Assembly: GCA_024220505.1 (NCBI GenBank) | Contig: JAKZZE010000007.1 | Span: 1,426,001 to 1,490,000 of the forward strand | Direction of reading: 5' to 3' | Source of the DNA: Rhizopus arrhizus | Lineage: Eukaryota; Mucoromycota; Mucoromycetes; Mucorales; Rhizopodaceae | DNA: 64,000 nucleotides | Part shown: in pieces, positions 36,786 to 47,306 of the stretch | Layout: each line of letters opens with the position of its first letter | Position numbering within the stretch: the stretch's first letter is position 1 | Program-made: the position numbers and the translations under genes | Notes under the pieces: model-generated | Told to the model about the DNA's origin: nothing | Seen by the model: only the letters and a program-made list of their open reading frames with translations | Database searches by the model: none

Positions 36786-38159
36786 GGCGACTACAGTAAT
36801 CAAAGGAAGGATCTTGCTCTCTCCACCATCTTTCCATTCCCCTTCACTCGCGTCCAGTCAAGCCCGAAAAAAAGAGCGCAGTCACACCATCCGACTTGCC
36901 GTCTTTTTTTAATACGCTTGTCAAACCAGACGGGGTGAGTAGCCAAGGTCTGCCATATTACCATGATTTGCCTGATCAATAAAAAAAAAGACAATTGTGG
37001 TTTCAATGCAAAAGAAACAATACCATAAAACACACTCTTGATCGTTCAAGTCGATTTCAAAGAGTGGATAACTAGCTTCAGTTCAAATCCCAGCCTTGGG
37101 TAATCACAAAAATGAAGGGAGCTTGTATTCCTTTTTATACACCCATACATATCATGGGCAATCAAAAGTAGATAAAGGAAACCGTGTATCTTTTCGTTGT
37201 CAACCCATGGGACTGTTTCCATAAAGGACTAAAGACAAGGTCAGAAAAGTGGTAAAGTATCCAACCTTGTTTTTTTTTTTTTTTAAGAAGGAGTGTGTCT
37301 GGTAGGTGCAGATGAACCTCTCAGCCAGTGATAGATATACGCTCCGTGCTTCCAATAGGATAGTGACAAGTAGGATGTGAATTATCCCAAAGATGTTAAT
37401 ACAACCCGTCCTTTGCACTGGATGGGCGTCTCGTGCTTTTGTCACACCTCCTCGAGTGCTTCCATCTCTGGTCATGACCAGGATCATATCAAGCGTCCCC
37501 TTTGGACAAAAGCCTTGTGTCGGCCAAGTGATTTGGCAGTGAAGAGGACATGGGCTGGTGCCTATGCATCGTGCCAAAAGAGACGAAGGGCGTTTTCAGT
37601 AGTTGCTGTCTTTGCTGATGAGGTGAGATGAATGGGTGACTGGAGGATGAGTGATGAGAACCTCTTTGTATGACCTCTCGTTGTATCCAAGTTAGAGATG
37701 AGCCATCCAAAAGAAGCCATTTGGATGATGACTATTTGTAGTCCATCGTCCTACCACTGTCCGTCAAAAAGTACTGACTTTTAAAATTTTCAAGCTGGAG
37801 GAAGGAAACAATGCAAAGTGATGAAAGGGGGGGGGAGGAAACACAAAGTTCTTTTTGTGTGATTGAATAAAGACCCCTTTTTTGATGAATCAACCCCAAC
37901 TTGAAATAAATTTAGAAAAAAGTGACCTGTTCTCTTTTTTTCTTGATGTCCAACTGGGACACTTTCTTGATCCTCTTTCTTGTTTAGAATGAGGCTTATT
38001 TTTAATTTAAATCGCAGAAAGAAGGGATCTACACGAAGATTCATTTCATTGGCTGTGTTGAAATCGTATCCTATTTTAAGTTTAATAAAAAAAAAATTCC
38101 ACAGATACAAATACTACTGTTTTTTTTTTTTTTCTTCTTTTTTTCTTTACTTTATTATT
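36786..38159. promoter_or_regulatory. Divergent promoter region between RPL5 and SEC53
   Basis: About 1.4 kb between head-to-head genes. It contains a GC-richer island (about 37,290-37,720) with short frames on both strands but no recognisable protein, and T- and CT-rich runs just upstream of SEC53 (38,118-38,150). Individual promoter elements were not identified. Confidence 0.45.
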
Positions 38160-39148
38160 ATGGCACCTGTTGAATCTACTTTTATGGAACGTACAATCCC
38201 TGATACAATCGTACTTTTTGATGTCGATGGTACCTTGACACCTGCTCGTAACGTAAGTAGACTAGAGATGGAAATGAACATAAAGTGAAAAGAGAGTTTT
38301 AGTTTGTTTCACAAGAAATGAAAGATTGCTTGGCACAACTTCGCAAGAAGGTGGCTATTGGTTTTGTAGGTGGATCTGATATCAGTAAACAATATGAACA
38401 ACTTGGAAATACGAGTAAGTGGATGATCCAAAAAAAAAAAAGGGGGTGGGTTGACAAAGCTCTGATGAACAGTGATTAGTCTTGGAAGATTTTGATTTCT
38501 GTTTTGCTGAAAATGGTCTTACGGCCTATCGTTTGGGACAACAGATGGCTTCACAAGTGAGTATGGATTGGAAAAGGAAAGGATGATAAACTGATGGGGG
38601 GGATCAATAGAGTTTTATTCAGTGGATTGGTGATGAAGAATACAACAAGTTGATTAAATTCATTTTACATTATCTTGCTGACTTGGATATTCCAAAAAAG
38701 AGGTAATTGAATTAAAATTAAAAAAAGAGGGTGTATTCACTGTGTGGTTTATTAGAGGTACATTTATCGAGTTTCGTAATGGGATGATCAACGTGTCACC
38801 TATTGGACGTAATTGTTCAAGAGAAGAACGTAATGAATTTGAAAAATATGATCTTGCGAATGGTATTCGAGTCAAGTTTGTCGAAGCACTCAAAAGGAAT
38901 TCTCTCATCTTTCCTTGACTTATTCTATCGGAGGACAGATCTCGTTTGATGTCTTCCCCACCGGTTGGGACAAGACTTACTGCTTGCGTCATCTTCAATC
39001 AGATGGTTTCAAACATATTCACTTTTTTGGTGATAAAACATTTGAAGGTGGTAATGATTATGAAATCTATAATCATCCAAATGTGATTGGACACAGTGTT
39101 CAGTGTCCTGAAGACACAATGCGTATTTTGGCTGAACTTTTTCCTTAA
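38160..39148 (+). CDS. SEC53: Phosphomannomutase (SEC53/PMM), apparent frameshift
   Basis: Exons 38160-38252, 38303-38414, 38480-38556, 38611-38702 and 38756-39148 give about 255 aa once one missing base is allowed (yeast Sec53 is 254). HAD-fold motifs: [12 protein letters not shown] (nucleophile Asp), [27 protein letters not shown], and [15 protein letters not shown] (metal-binding). It interconverts mannose-6-P and mannose-1-P for GDP-mannose, glycosylation and GPI synthesis in the cytosol, and is normally essential. In the last exon the frame breaks at 38,892-38,898 between FVEALK and [20 protein letters not shown]; as written, translation stops at 38,917-38,919. Homology resumes at once in the next frame. 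Confidence 0.93.
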
Positions 39149-39268
39149 TTCTTTTGTTTACCTTTTTTTTTTTCTTTCTCGGAACACTTGTTATCCGAAA
39201 GAGAATATAAATAAATTTTATTTTTTTATTATTCCCACTCTCTCTCTCTCTCTTTCTTTTTTCTTAAA

Positions 39269-40471
39269 ATGACTCAAAGATATGCTTCATCTGTTTACAG
39301 TCAAAAGAGTATAAAAAGTGCAAAAAGTACAAAATCATTTCTTTCTGTGGGTCATTCGATCCTATCATTCACACCCAAGAGTACAGTTATTTGGAATAAT
39401 ATCAAGAACTGGTTACCAGGAAAAAAGAAGAATGATTCAGATTCAATCAGTACCTCTTCTTCTAAAAGTAAACTCAAAAGATTATTTTATTCAAAATCTA
39501 TTTCAATTCATGATGATTTCACACCCACAAGTTTTGATCATGAATTCACAACGACTGATTCTATGATAGAGACCCATCTGAAGAGAACAATAGAACCTGT
39601 TGGTATCTTGGTCAACAGAGAAAATGATTCAGAAAAATCAATCGAGGAAAGAAAAGAGAGAAGGAGACGAAAGAGAAGAGAGAATAGGTTAAAACATTAT
39701 GATTTTATAGACCATCAGACCCTGTCATCCTCATCCGATACCCTAACAACTACTCCTCCAGATGACCCACCTGTCCTTTCCAAAGACAGTGAGAATCCAA
39801 GAATTATTTTTGTTGAACCCAGTCCGGTACCAAGATTTCGTAACCTTCCTCCACCTCCACCTCCTTCACCACCTTACATGAACATCTTGATCGATGATGA
39901 TAACCATCGTCGGATGAGTATCATTCAAAGTCCAGTGTCAGCCGAGGATGAGGATATGCCTACGATCTATACAGAGAAATTCAGTTCAAATCATCAAGAG
40001 ACACCAGTGATACCACTGAATGAAAGACGGATGTTATTACTCATCCAATCACTAAATACAGCAGAAAAGAAACATCGACTTTATTTCAAGAGACCTTATC
40101 ACAAAGGACAGGTATTAACTTTCTCACTTCAAAACACCTTACCAGAAGATCATGTCATCCTCTTCAAGTTCATGACCAGCAATACAAACAACGGTACAGA
40201 AAGATACTTTATTAGACCCAGCGCTGGTAAAATAGATTCAATTCACTCTACAGAAATCATGCTCTTTCTGAATCAAGTTCCCTCAGAACAAGAAAGAATC
40301 AAGGATAAAATCATGATTCGTTGGGCAATCATTCAAAGAGACAGTGAAATCGAAAGTCATGTTCATCAATTACAAGAATCCACAAGAAGGAAATGGATTG
40401 AACTTTTAGAAGAGCAGTGGCCCAATCAATTTACTATTAAAATGACAAAAATAAAAATTGATTTTCTTTAA
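39269..40471 (+). CDS. MSP-domain protein, intronless
   Basis: A 400-aa single-exon ORF, 120 bp after SEC53. The first 250 residues are low-complexity: Ser/Lys-rich, a basic RKERRRRKRREN cluster, and a Pro run (PPPPPPSPP). The last 130 residues form an MSP/VAP-like immunoglobulin fold: LTFSLQNTLPEDHVILFKF, RYFIRPSAGKIDS and IMLFLNQVPSEQ correspond to the MSP strands. There is no C-terminal transmembrane anchor as in VAP/Scs2, so it is probably a soluble adaptor. Its function is unknown. A 33-nt poly(A) tract starts 64 nt after the stop. Confidence 0.7.
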   Translation: MTQRYASSVYSQKSIKSAKSTKSFLSVGHSILSFTPKSTVIWNNIKNWLPGKKKNDSDSISTSSSKSKLKRLFYSKSISIHDDFTPTSFDHEFTTTDSMIETHLKRTIEPVGILVNRENDSEKSIEERKERRRRKRRENRLKHYDFIDHQTLSSSSDTLTTTPPDDPPVLSKDSENPRIIFVEPSPVPRFRNLPPPPPPSPPYMNILIDDDNHRRMSIIQSPVSAEDEDMPTIYTEKFSSNHQETPVIPLNERRMLLLIQSLNTAEKKHRLYFKRPYHKGQVLTFSLQNTLPEDHVILFKFMTSNTNNGTERYFIRPSAGKIDSIHSTEIMLFLNQVPSEQERIKDKIMIRWAIIQRDSEIESHVHQLQESTRRKWIELLEEQWPNQFTIKMTKIKIDFL

Positions 40472-40534
40472 TCTTTTTTTCTTTACAATCTCTTTATCAA
40501 CCGCATCCTATTCATAGTCACTTTTGAGAAGAAG

Positions 40535-40567
<33 letters not shown>
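40535..40567. repeat. Poly(A) tract of 33 nt
   Basis: An uninterrupted A run 64 nt downstream of the stop codon of the intronless MSP-domain gene, in its sense orientation. Confidence 0.95.
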
Positions 40568-40568
<1 letters not shown>

Positions 40569-41014
40569 ATGCTTCACTGACCATGAAAGAACCTGAATCC
40601 AACCAGGCACTTTTTCACAGCAAGCCCCCCTCTCGATCTTTCACCATCACCTCTTTCCTCTTCTTGGTTGTGGACCAAAGACACTACATCTCACAGCCTT
40701 CAGGACCCTCAGCAACCCGAGACGGACTGGTGATCCAGAGAGAATTTCATTCTGATCTTTACAGTCAGAATCGAAAAAGTGATACCACTCGGGCCAAAAG
40801 TCAAGAGGAATCCATGCCTGGTACAAACCGAGACCTTGCTGGATGTCATGTCTGAAAAAAAAAAAAGAAAAGATTCATTGTCAGTTGCATCGAAAATAGT
40901 ATACGAAAAGCATTGGAGGAAAGAGATCTTCTTGAAACATTTTATTCAACTGATGACCCGATCAGAGGGATTCAAGTACGAAAATTTGGGTGACACCACG
41001 GACTGGGAGGGTAG

Positions 41015-41016
<2 letters not shown>

Positions 41017-41055
<39 letters not shown>
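41017..41055. repeat. Poly(T) tract of 39 nt
   Basis: An uninterrupted T run in intergenic sequence, followed by GTAGAATCC. It is equivalent to a poly(A) tail-like tract on the minus strand, but no retrocopy was recognised upstream of it on that strand. Confidence 0.95.
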
Positions 41056-41056
<1 letters not shown>

Positions 41057-42250
41057 TAGAATCCGGAATTATCGGCTATTTGCTTACACAAAGAGAGACT
41101 TGTATCAGTGACGGGGGGTGCAGTGGAGTTGTACAACCTTTGTCCTTGATACAATCAAATGGATCATCCACAGCAAAAAAAAGATCCTCTTGATGTCTCT
41201 TGAGCAAACCCCCACTGTCAAACTCAGTCCATCAGAGAGACCCGTGCTATCATCATAGGACAACAAGAGACAAGAAGTGAATGTCTGTCAGAAAAAGACA
41301 ATTTGCACTCTTGTCTTATCCTTCTTTTACGCAATAAAAAGATAATGAAATCGTTATAAATGAGCTGGACATCATCTGACTTGTCAATAAAAAGCCTTGA
41401 ATGTGCTAGAGTAGCACAAAGTGATACGGATAGCAACCTAGTTTCGGTGGCCACTTTATAAAACGTAAAATAAAGTTGTGTGGTTCAATAACAATAGACT
41501 GACATCCACTTTAACTCTTCATTTCGGAAGGTTACAAAAGGAAGAAAAAGGAAGGAGGGGGATATTTAGATGCCAGTGGTTTTGGAATATGAAAATAAAT
41601 TGACAGGATGTCCAGCTTGTTTAAAGAAAAAGAAAAAAAAAAAACCAATCAAGAATCGAGGTTTTATTAAAAGTAGAAATGAAGTTGAGTCCCCCTTTTT
41701 TTTTTTTTTTCGAAATAATAAATCTCGTACTCATTAGATTTCTTTATTCGGCCAGTATCCATCTTGTTCTTTTGCCAAACGTGGTCAATCTTCAATTCAG
41801 CTTGAACACTTGTCCTACTTTTCTAATAACTGGTATTAAATGGGGAAGAAAAAAAAAAAAAGAAAGAGAAGAAGATGGGATGTCTTGGCTTCCTTTCATG
41901 AGCGCGTGTACTTGTTAGGTTGTGCTTTTCTTTATTTTAATCTCTGTAAATAATAATGAAAGTTAATAATATAATCTAAATCTTTTGGGGTGTTTAGTAT
42001 CCATTGCTTCTTTTAAATCCATTTATTCAATAAATCAGTGTACAAGTTTCCGATTTTGATCTACTTTTAACTCCTCTTGAATCATCAAGGAACCATCTCA
42101 CTTAATTTTATTTGTGTAGCCAAAGATGCATTCTTTGTCTCTGTCTATTCTCTCTCTCTCTCTCTCTCTCTTTTTGTTCTTTTCTTTTAAATCGTCCTTC
42201 TTATCATTTTCCTTTCTTTTTCCTTTTTTCTTTTTCAAACAAAAATCGTT

Positions 42251-42855
42251 ATGAAATCCACTCTTTCTATTTGTTTTTTACTCATTGTTTGTCTTCTCCA
42301 AGTTGTCAAGGCCGCTGAAATCCGTGGCCGAGGTATGGCTACCCTCATGCAATTCAACAATGGTACTCTGAGCGATCTTGAAAAGCGTGGTGGTCGTGGT
42401 ACTTGGTAAATTGATTTAGAAAGGAGAAAGAAGGGGTTCACTGACAACTATCGTATTTAGGTACAGTGGATCGGATTTGAAGAACGCTGCTTGTTATGAT
42501 CGTAAAGGTCTTCCAGCCTACTCGGCTACTATCCACAGCATGATTGGTGCCATGGTAAATGATCATCCTATCCGTACCCTACCATCCTACTAACATTCTA
42601 AACACACAGGCCATGAAGAAATTTGAATACTGTTACAAGTGTATGAAGATTACCAACAACAAAAACAAAAAGAAGCATGTTACTGTCAAGATTGTTGATA
42701 AATGTGCTGGTTGCGTCGTCGGCAAGGCTATTGATTTAACTCCTGCTGCTTTCAAGAAGCTCGCTGATCTTGATGCTGGTGTCGTTAACATCTCTTGGAA
42801 GTCTATCAAGTGTCCCAGTAACATTAAACCTAAAATGGGACCCAAGAAAGCCTAA
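42251..42855 (+). CDS. Small secreted RlpA-like double-psi beta-barrel protein
   Basis: Exons 42251-42405, 42461-42554 and 42610-42855 give 164 aa. A classic signal peptide opens the protein (MKSTLSICFLLIVCLLQVV, then cleavage near AA-EI). A pro-region ends in the dibasic LEKR, a likely Kex2 site, so the mature protein would start GGRGTWYSG. The DPBB domain follows, with TWYSGSDLKNAACYD, CYKCMKI, and VDKCAGCVVGKAIDLTPAAFKKL, the RlpA/barwin/expansin-like core. Cysteines could pair as in plant barwin or kiwellin-type folds. Such proteins are abundant in Mucorales and basidiomycetes and are secreted or cell-wall associated; no enzymatic activity can be claimed. Confidence 0.85.
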
Positions 42856-42875
42856 GGAATAAAACCAAGAGAAGC

Positions 42876-42902
<27 letters not shown>
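42876..42902. repeat. Poly(A) tract of 27 nt followed by (TA)n
   Basis: An A run starting 20 nt after the RlpA-like gene's stop codon and followed by ATATATATA. It lies where the polyadenylation region is expected. Confidence 0.9.
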
Positions 42903-42906
<4 letters not shown>

Positions 42907-43139
42907 TATATACTTGTATAATTATTATAATTCTTGTATCTTTTTACATACACTTTCTCGTATACATACAACATCTATTCATTTTTTTTTAAAAATAAAA
43001 TAAAAATAATAAAAAAATGTCCATTAGGCATCCCACACACACACACATCTACTTTATGAGCTCATTTGAAAAATAAATATCCAATTCTTGTATTTCGATT
43101 TATTTATCAAAGCAATAGATTACGACTCTAGTTTCTCTT

Positions 43140-43406
43140 CTAGTTTTTCTTTTCTTCAGCTTCAACCTTTTGAAGGAATTCGCGAATGAAGGCTTCTTCA
43201 TCAGAAGAACTGGCTTGAATGGGGGGAGTAGCAGGTTGAGGAGCCTTGGGCTTCAACATAAAGTAACCACCAAGAGCAGCGTAACCACCGATGAAGGCCA
43301 TGGCAATCTAAATGGGTTTGTTTAAAGAAAAAAATAGATACATATTATGTCTGCTCACCTTGTGATTAGGAACTTGCTTTCCGGCAATAGTATAGTAACC
43401 TCCCAT
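43140..43406 (-). CDS. ATP19: Mitochondrial ATP synthase subunit k (ATP19)
   Basis: A small two-exon gene: 43406-43359 and 43307-43140 (intron 43308-43358, 51 nt) encode 71 aa (yeast Atp19 is 68). It begins MGGYYTIAGKQVPNHK, then has one membrane helix (IAMAFIGGYAALGGYFML) and an acidic tail, SSSDEEAFIREFLQK. Yeast Atp19 has the same plan: MG-x-YH..GK.IPPH before the helix and a DEEKFIENYLKK tail. Subunit k is a peripheral Fo component of the inner membrane that helps ATP synthase dimers form. It converges on the RlpA-like gene across 284 bp. Confidence 0.85.
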
Positions 43407-44333
43407 ATCTCGTTTTTTTTTTAAAGAGGGGAAAAAAAAAAGTGACAATGGTTTTCACCAGGGGAGAAGATGAAGCGGATAGTGGTTTTGGCCGCACTGG
43501 GTTGATTCAGATTCCGATTTTACGTCACTTTTAGACATCCAGTGCTGTTCTAGGTTGACCCCACTGACAGATACTTGAGTTTGATGTACAGGGCTTTTTT
43601 ACAGTGAAAGAAATCAAAATCTGGTTAAAGAAGACTAGCCATGCATGGTATGACTCTCTTGAAGGATTGAGTCTACCTGTGATTGGCACCATCAACCTAT
43701 CAAAAGACATCTTTGCGCAACAAATCAAATAAAGCAAAAGGAGCAATCATGCCTCGTTTTTTTTTTTTCTTCTTCTTTTCTTTCATCTTTATTTCTAAAT
43801 GACAATTAGGATCATAAAATCATCATGACTATCTAAACAATAGTATGTATCATTGGATACGTTGATGTACCTGATCCAATGAATGAGAGTCCCCCAAAAA
43901 AAATCTTGAAATACCACTGATCACTATTATTTGAAACCTTGTGCTTGATGATGAATTGTCATAAAGATGATATGGACAGATTTTTTGATAAAGCAATTGC
44001 GTGTTCTATTTTGAAATTTTAAATCTAAGGAAGGAGAGATTGCCATAACGTACAAAAAGAAGACAATAATCACTGATCTTATTCCTCATACTGACAATAA
44101 TTGTCTTGAAAGGCAACAACGATTGACATTTCATGCTTCAAAAGACGATTGTATATTACTGCTCTTTTTATAAGCAGCATTGCTTACAAGACTACTCTGT
44201 ATGCCTGATGGCTAATAATCCTTACAAGAGTATACACTTTAAGCTTCTTTTTGTTGCTTTGGTTCTAAATTCAACTCCTATTTCCTAATGATGGTGAGCA
44301 TAGAATGTCTTTAAGCCCAAATCGTCGAAATTT

Positions 44334-44369
<36 letters not shown>

Positions 44370-45592
44370 TTTCACAAAAAAGTGTTTGGAATGGCCTTTG
44401 TGAGATATTATTAACAACTAAACAAACTAAAACCGTCCACAGGCTTTCTTTCTTGCTTCAATTTGAATAAAGAATCCATAAAACAGAAGCTCGCCGCTTT
44501 CTTATTTTCCAAAGAATGTTCATAGTAAAACATTGCCATATCCAAGAAAAGGACCCGTCTGGAGAGACAAGAGCTGGTCGATACTGAGGTTATATAGACA
44601 AAGCGATGGAAGCACTTCATAGAAACATTTCATTTAATGATGAGAGATGCCTTTATGCATCATTCGAGCTCTTTGAAGGATTTTGTAGGTGGATGAAGAT
44701 GTCCCAAGATACGTTTGTGCTCACAGTAGATTCAAAACCGTTTTCGTAAAGTTCAGGCCTATCTATCTGTCGTCTTTGCAAAAGAAACAATGGATAGTCC
44801 ATCCTCTGAATCTCTCTCTCTCTCTTTGTCAACTGTATTATACAAAGATTAATAGTTATACTGTGAAAGGTACATGGAATCATCTTTGTATTTCATCCTA
44901 TTGAATTGTCTCTGTTTATTAATAGTTTTGTGAGCAAAGCAGAGGTACTGTTGATGTAAATTGAAGACATTGTACTTTTACGATAGACTAGTTTAATTCT
45001 TGAATGGTTCATCATTGACTCGGTGTCTGAAATCCTCAATGCCTTGTTAGGCTGAAACAAAGCACGGTTCAGAGTGTACTTTTATCAAGACTGAAATCAT
45101 TATCAGCAATGAATAGAGTTTAAAAATAAATTGCATATTTATTTGAAAGAAATCATTGTGAAGCTCGGATATCTCTCACTGTAAAAAAAAAATCCAGTGC
45201 AATTGATTGCTCTCAGTTTGATCATAAGGAGAATTTGAAAACAAAAATGACGAAAGCATTCTGATCTTGCTTTATTGTTCTCTTCACATATATTCTGAAC
45301 AGTGTTATTTCTTTGAGCTATGTCTTGTTCTGCTCTCCTTTATAGAATTCTGTTGTCACACTGAACTTATTTGTTTTTTGCAACATGAACAAACGCGTCT
45401 AAATAACCGTCCATCCCTCAAACCTGCCAGAGCCTCCCAAAGTGAAAAAGTCTTTGTTGCTCTTGTTATTTTTCTTGTGGAAAACCATGTTGCAGTGGAT
45501 CTTTATAGTTGCTGTTTTAATTTTCTCAATCAGTCAATAAAATTTTTCTCTTTTTGAAAAATTTTCTTGTTTTTTTTTTTTCTCTGTAGAAT
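43407..45592. other. Intergenic region between ATP19 and LAT1
   Basis: About 2.2 kb, AT-rich, with a 30 A tract (44336-44365) and a CT run (about 44,810-44,826). Short frames on both strands have no motif. It contains the divergent promoters of ATP19 (-) and LAT1 (+); a T-rich stretch immediately precedes the LAT1 start. No gene is supported. Confidence 0.5.
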
Positions 45593-47306
45593 ATGTCCGC
45601 TGCTGTCATTAGACGTCAAGTGATGAGAGGTGTTTCCTCTACTGCTCGTGCTACTGCCGCTAGAACTGCACCCGTATTTGCTAAACACGTCTCTGTTCGC
45701 GCATTCTCTGCTACATGGTGAGTTTGATTCAAAAAAGTCACCTTTGCTCATGCTCTCCCATACTAGTGCACCCAAGTTCATTGCTCTTCGTTCCTTGGTC
45801 AACCAAGCTGTCCGTCAGGATTCTCGTTTCTATTCTTGTAAGCCTTCGTTTTGAGACGCAACGCTTTTATTAACCCGAGACCATAGCTTATCCCGCTCAC
45901 AATGTCATTGCCATGCCTGCTTTGTCTCCCACGTAAGTTTAAAGGAAAACAGACAATGGCAATCCCTGACTGTTGCTTTTTTTTTTCCTCTTTGCCTTGA
46001 CAGGATGACTGCAGGTGCCATCGGTACTTGGCAAAAGAAGGTGGGTGATGAAATCCAACCGGGCGATGTTTTGGTAGAGATCGAAACAGATAAGGCACAA
46101 ATGGACTTTGAATGTCAAGAGGAAGGTTTCCTCGCCAAGGTCTTGATTGACACTGGTGCCAAGGATGTCAACGTGGGCAAGGTAAAGCTGAGGAAATATG
46201 CGAGAAAGGAGAGATAAAGAAAGCTGAATGTTTGTTATAGCCTATTGCTATTTTGGTGGAAGACAAGGAGGACGTTGCTGCTTTTGAAAATTTCTCAATG
46301 GCTGACGTCGCTGGTGATACCCCCAAGGCTGAGGCTACGCCTGAAGAACCCAAGGAAGAGAAAAAAGAAGCTGCCAAGGTTGAAGCAAAGAAGCCTGAGA
46401 ATGAAACCGCTTCCAAGAAAGAGGTGAAAGAAGACAAAGGTAAATGAGAAAAGATGGTCATATTCATCTCTGACAATCCATCTAGCTTCTCAAAAGGCTG
46501 CTGGTTCTAGTATCTCTGCTCAAATCCCTGCTGCTTATACTCCTCAAAATGCTACTGGTGATGCCTTCACTGACATTCCTACGACCAGCATGAGAAAGAT
46601 CATTGCTAGCCGTTTGACCGAATCCAAGCAGCAAGTGCCTCACTACTATGTGACGGTCGAAGTCGACATGGACAAGACGACCAAGTTGCGTGAGGTCCTC
46701 AACAAGTCTTCGGAAGGCAAGTACAAGCTCTCTGTCAACGACTTTATTATCAAGGCCTCTGCTCTCGCTCTTAAGAAGGTCCCTGAAGTCAACTCTGCAT
46801 GGCAAGGCGATTTCATTCGACAGTAAGTTGTAGAAAAAAAAAAGTTAGCCGTGCTAAAGACGTCTTTGTATAGATATAACTCTGCTGACATCTGTGTGGC
46901 TGTCGCCACTCCCAGCGGTTTGATCACTCCTATTGTCACTAGCGCTGAGGCCAAGGGTTTGACTACCATTTCTACTCAAGTGAAGGACTTGGCGAAGCGT
47001 GCCCGTGATGGTAAGCTGGCTCCTCATGAATACCAAGGAGGATCGTTCACGATCTCAAACTTGGGTATGTTTGGTATCAACAACTTCACTGCTATCATCA
47101 ACCCTCCCCAATCTTGCATCTTGGCTATCGGTGGAACTCAACAAAAGGTTGTTTCGGATGAGACTACCGAGAGTGGTTTGGCTGTCCGTAACGTCATGGA
47201 GGTCACTTTGAGCGCTGATCACCGTGTGGTCGATGGTGCTGTTGGTGCTACCTGGCTGCAGGCATTCAGAGAGTACATGGAGAACCCTCTGAAGATGATG
47301 TTGTAA
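45593..47306 (+). CDS. LAT1: Pyruvate dehydrogenase E2, dihydrolipoamide acetyltransferase (no visible PSBD)
   Basis: Seven exons (45593-45717, 45767-45837, 45887-45932, 46004-46181, 46241-46439, 46486-46822, 46874-47306) give 462 aa. An Arg/Ala/Ser-rich mitochondrial presequence is followed by one lipoyl domain ([16 protein letters not shown], lipoyl-lysine motif [10 protein letters not shown]). A Lys/Glu/Ala linker leads directly into the catalytic acetyltransferase domain ([39 protein letters not shown], active site DHRVVDG). The complex converts pyruvate to acetyl-CoA in the matrix. The peripheral-subunit-binding domain that normally lies between the two domains cannot be found in exons 5-6 or in the 46 nt intron between them. 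All splice phases sum correctly, so an unnoticed missing exon is possible only if the linker introns were misread. Confidence 0.93.

Larger units (their letters stand above)
40472..42250. other. Intergenic region with long homopolymers
   Basis: Contains a 33 A tract (40535-40567), a 39 T tract (41017-41055), T-rich and CT-rich leaders before the next gene (CT run about 42,145-42,172), and a GC-richer block (about 40,580-41,250). Open frames in that block reach 110 codons but run through homopolymers and show no family signal. No gene is supported. Confidence 0.5.

Noticed and set aside
35802..36938. 378-codon plus-strand open frame
   Set aside because: It is antisense to RPL5. Its openness is a by-product of the strongly biased codon use of a ribosomal protein gene, and it has no domain.
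37060..37110. tRNA-like B box (AGTTCAAATCC)
   Set aside because: The flanking bases do not pair into a T stem, and no A box or acceptor stem is present.
40583..41111. Overlapping frames of 90 and 110 codons after the MSP gene
   Set aside because: One runs through the 39 T tract as poly-Phe. Neither has a family signal.
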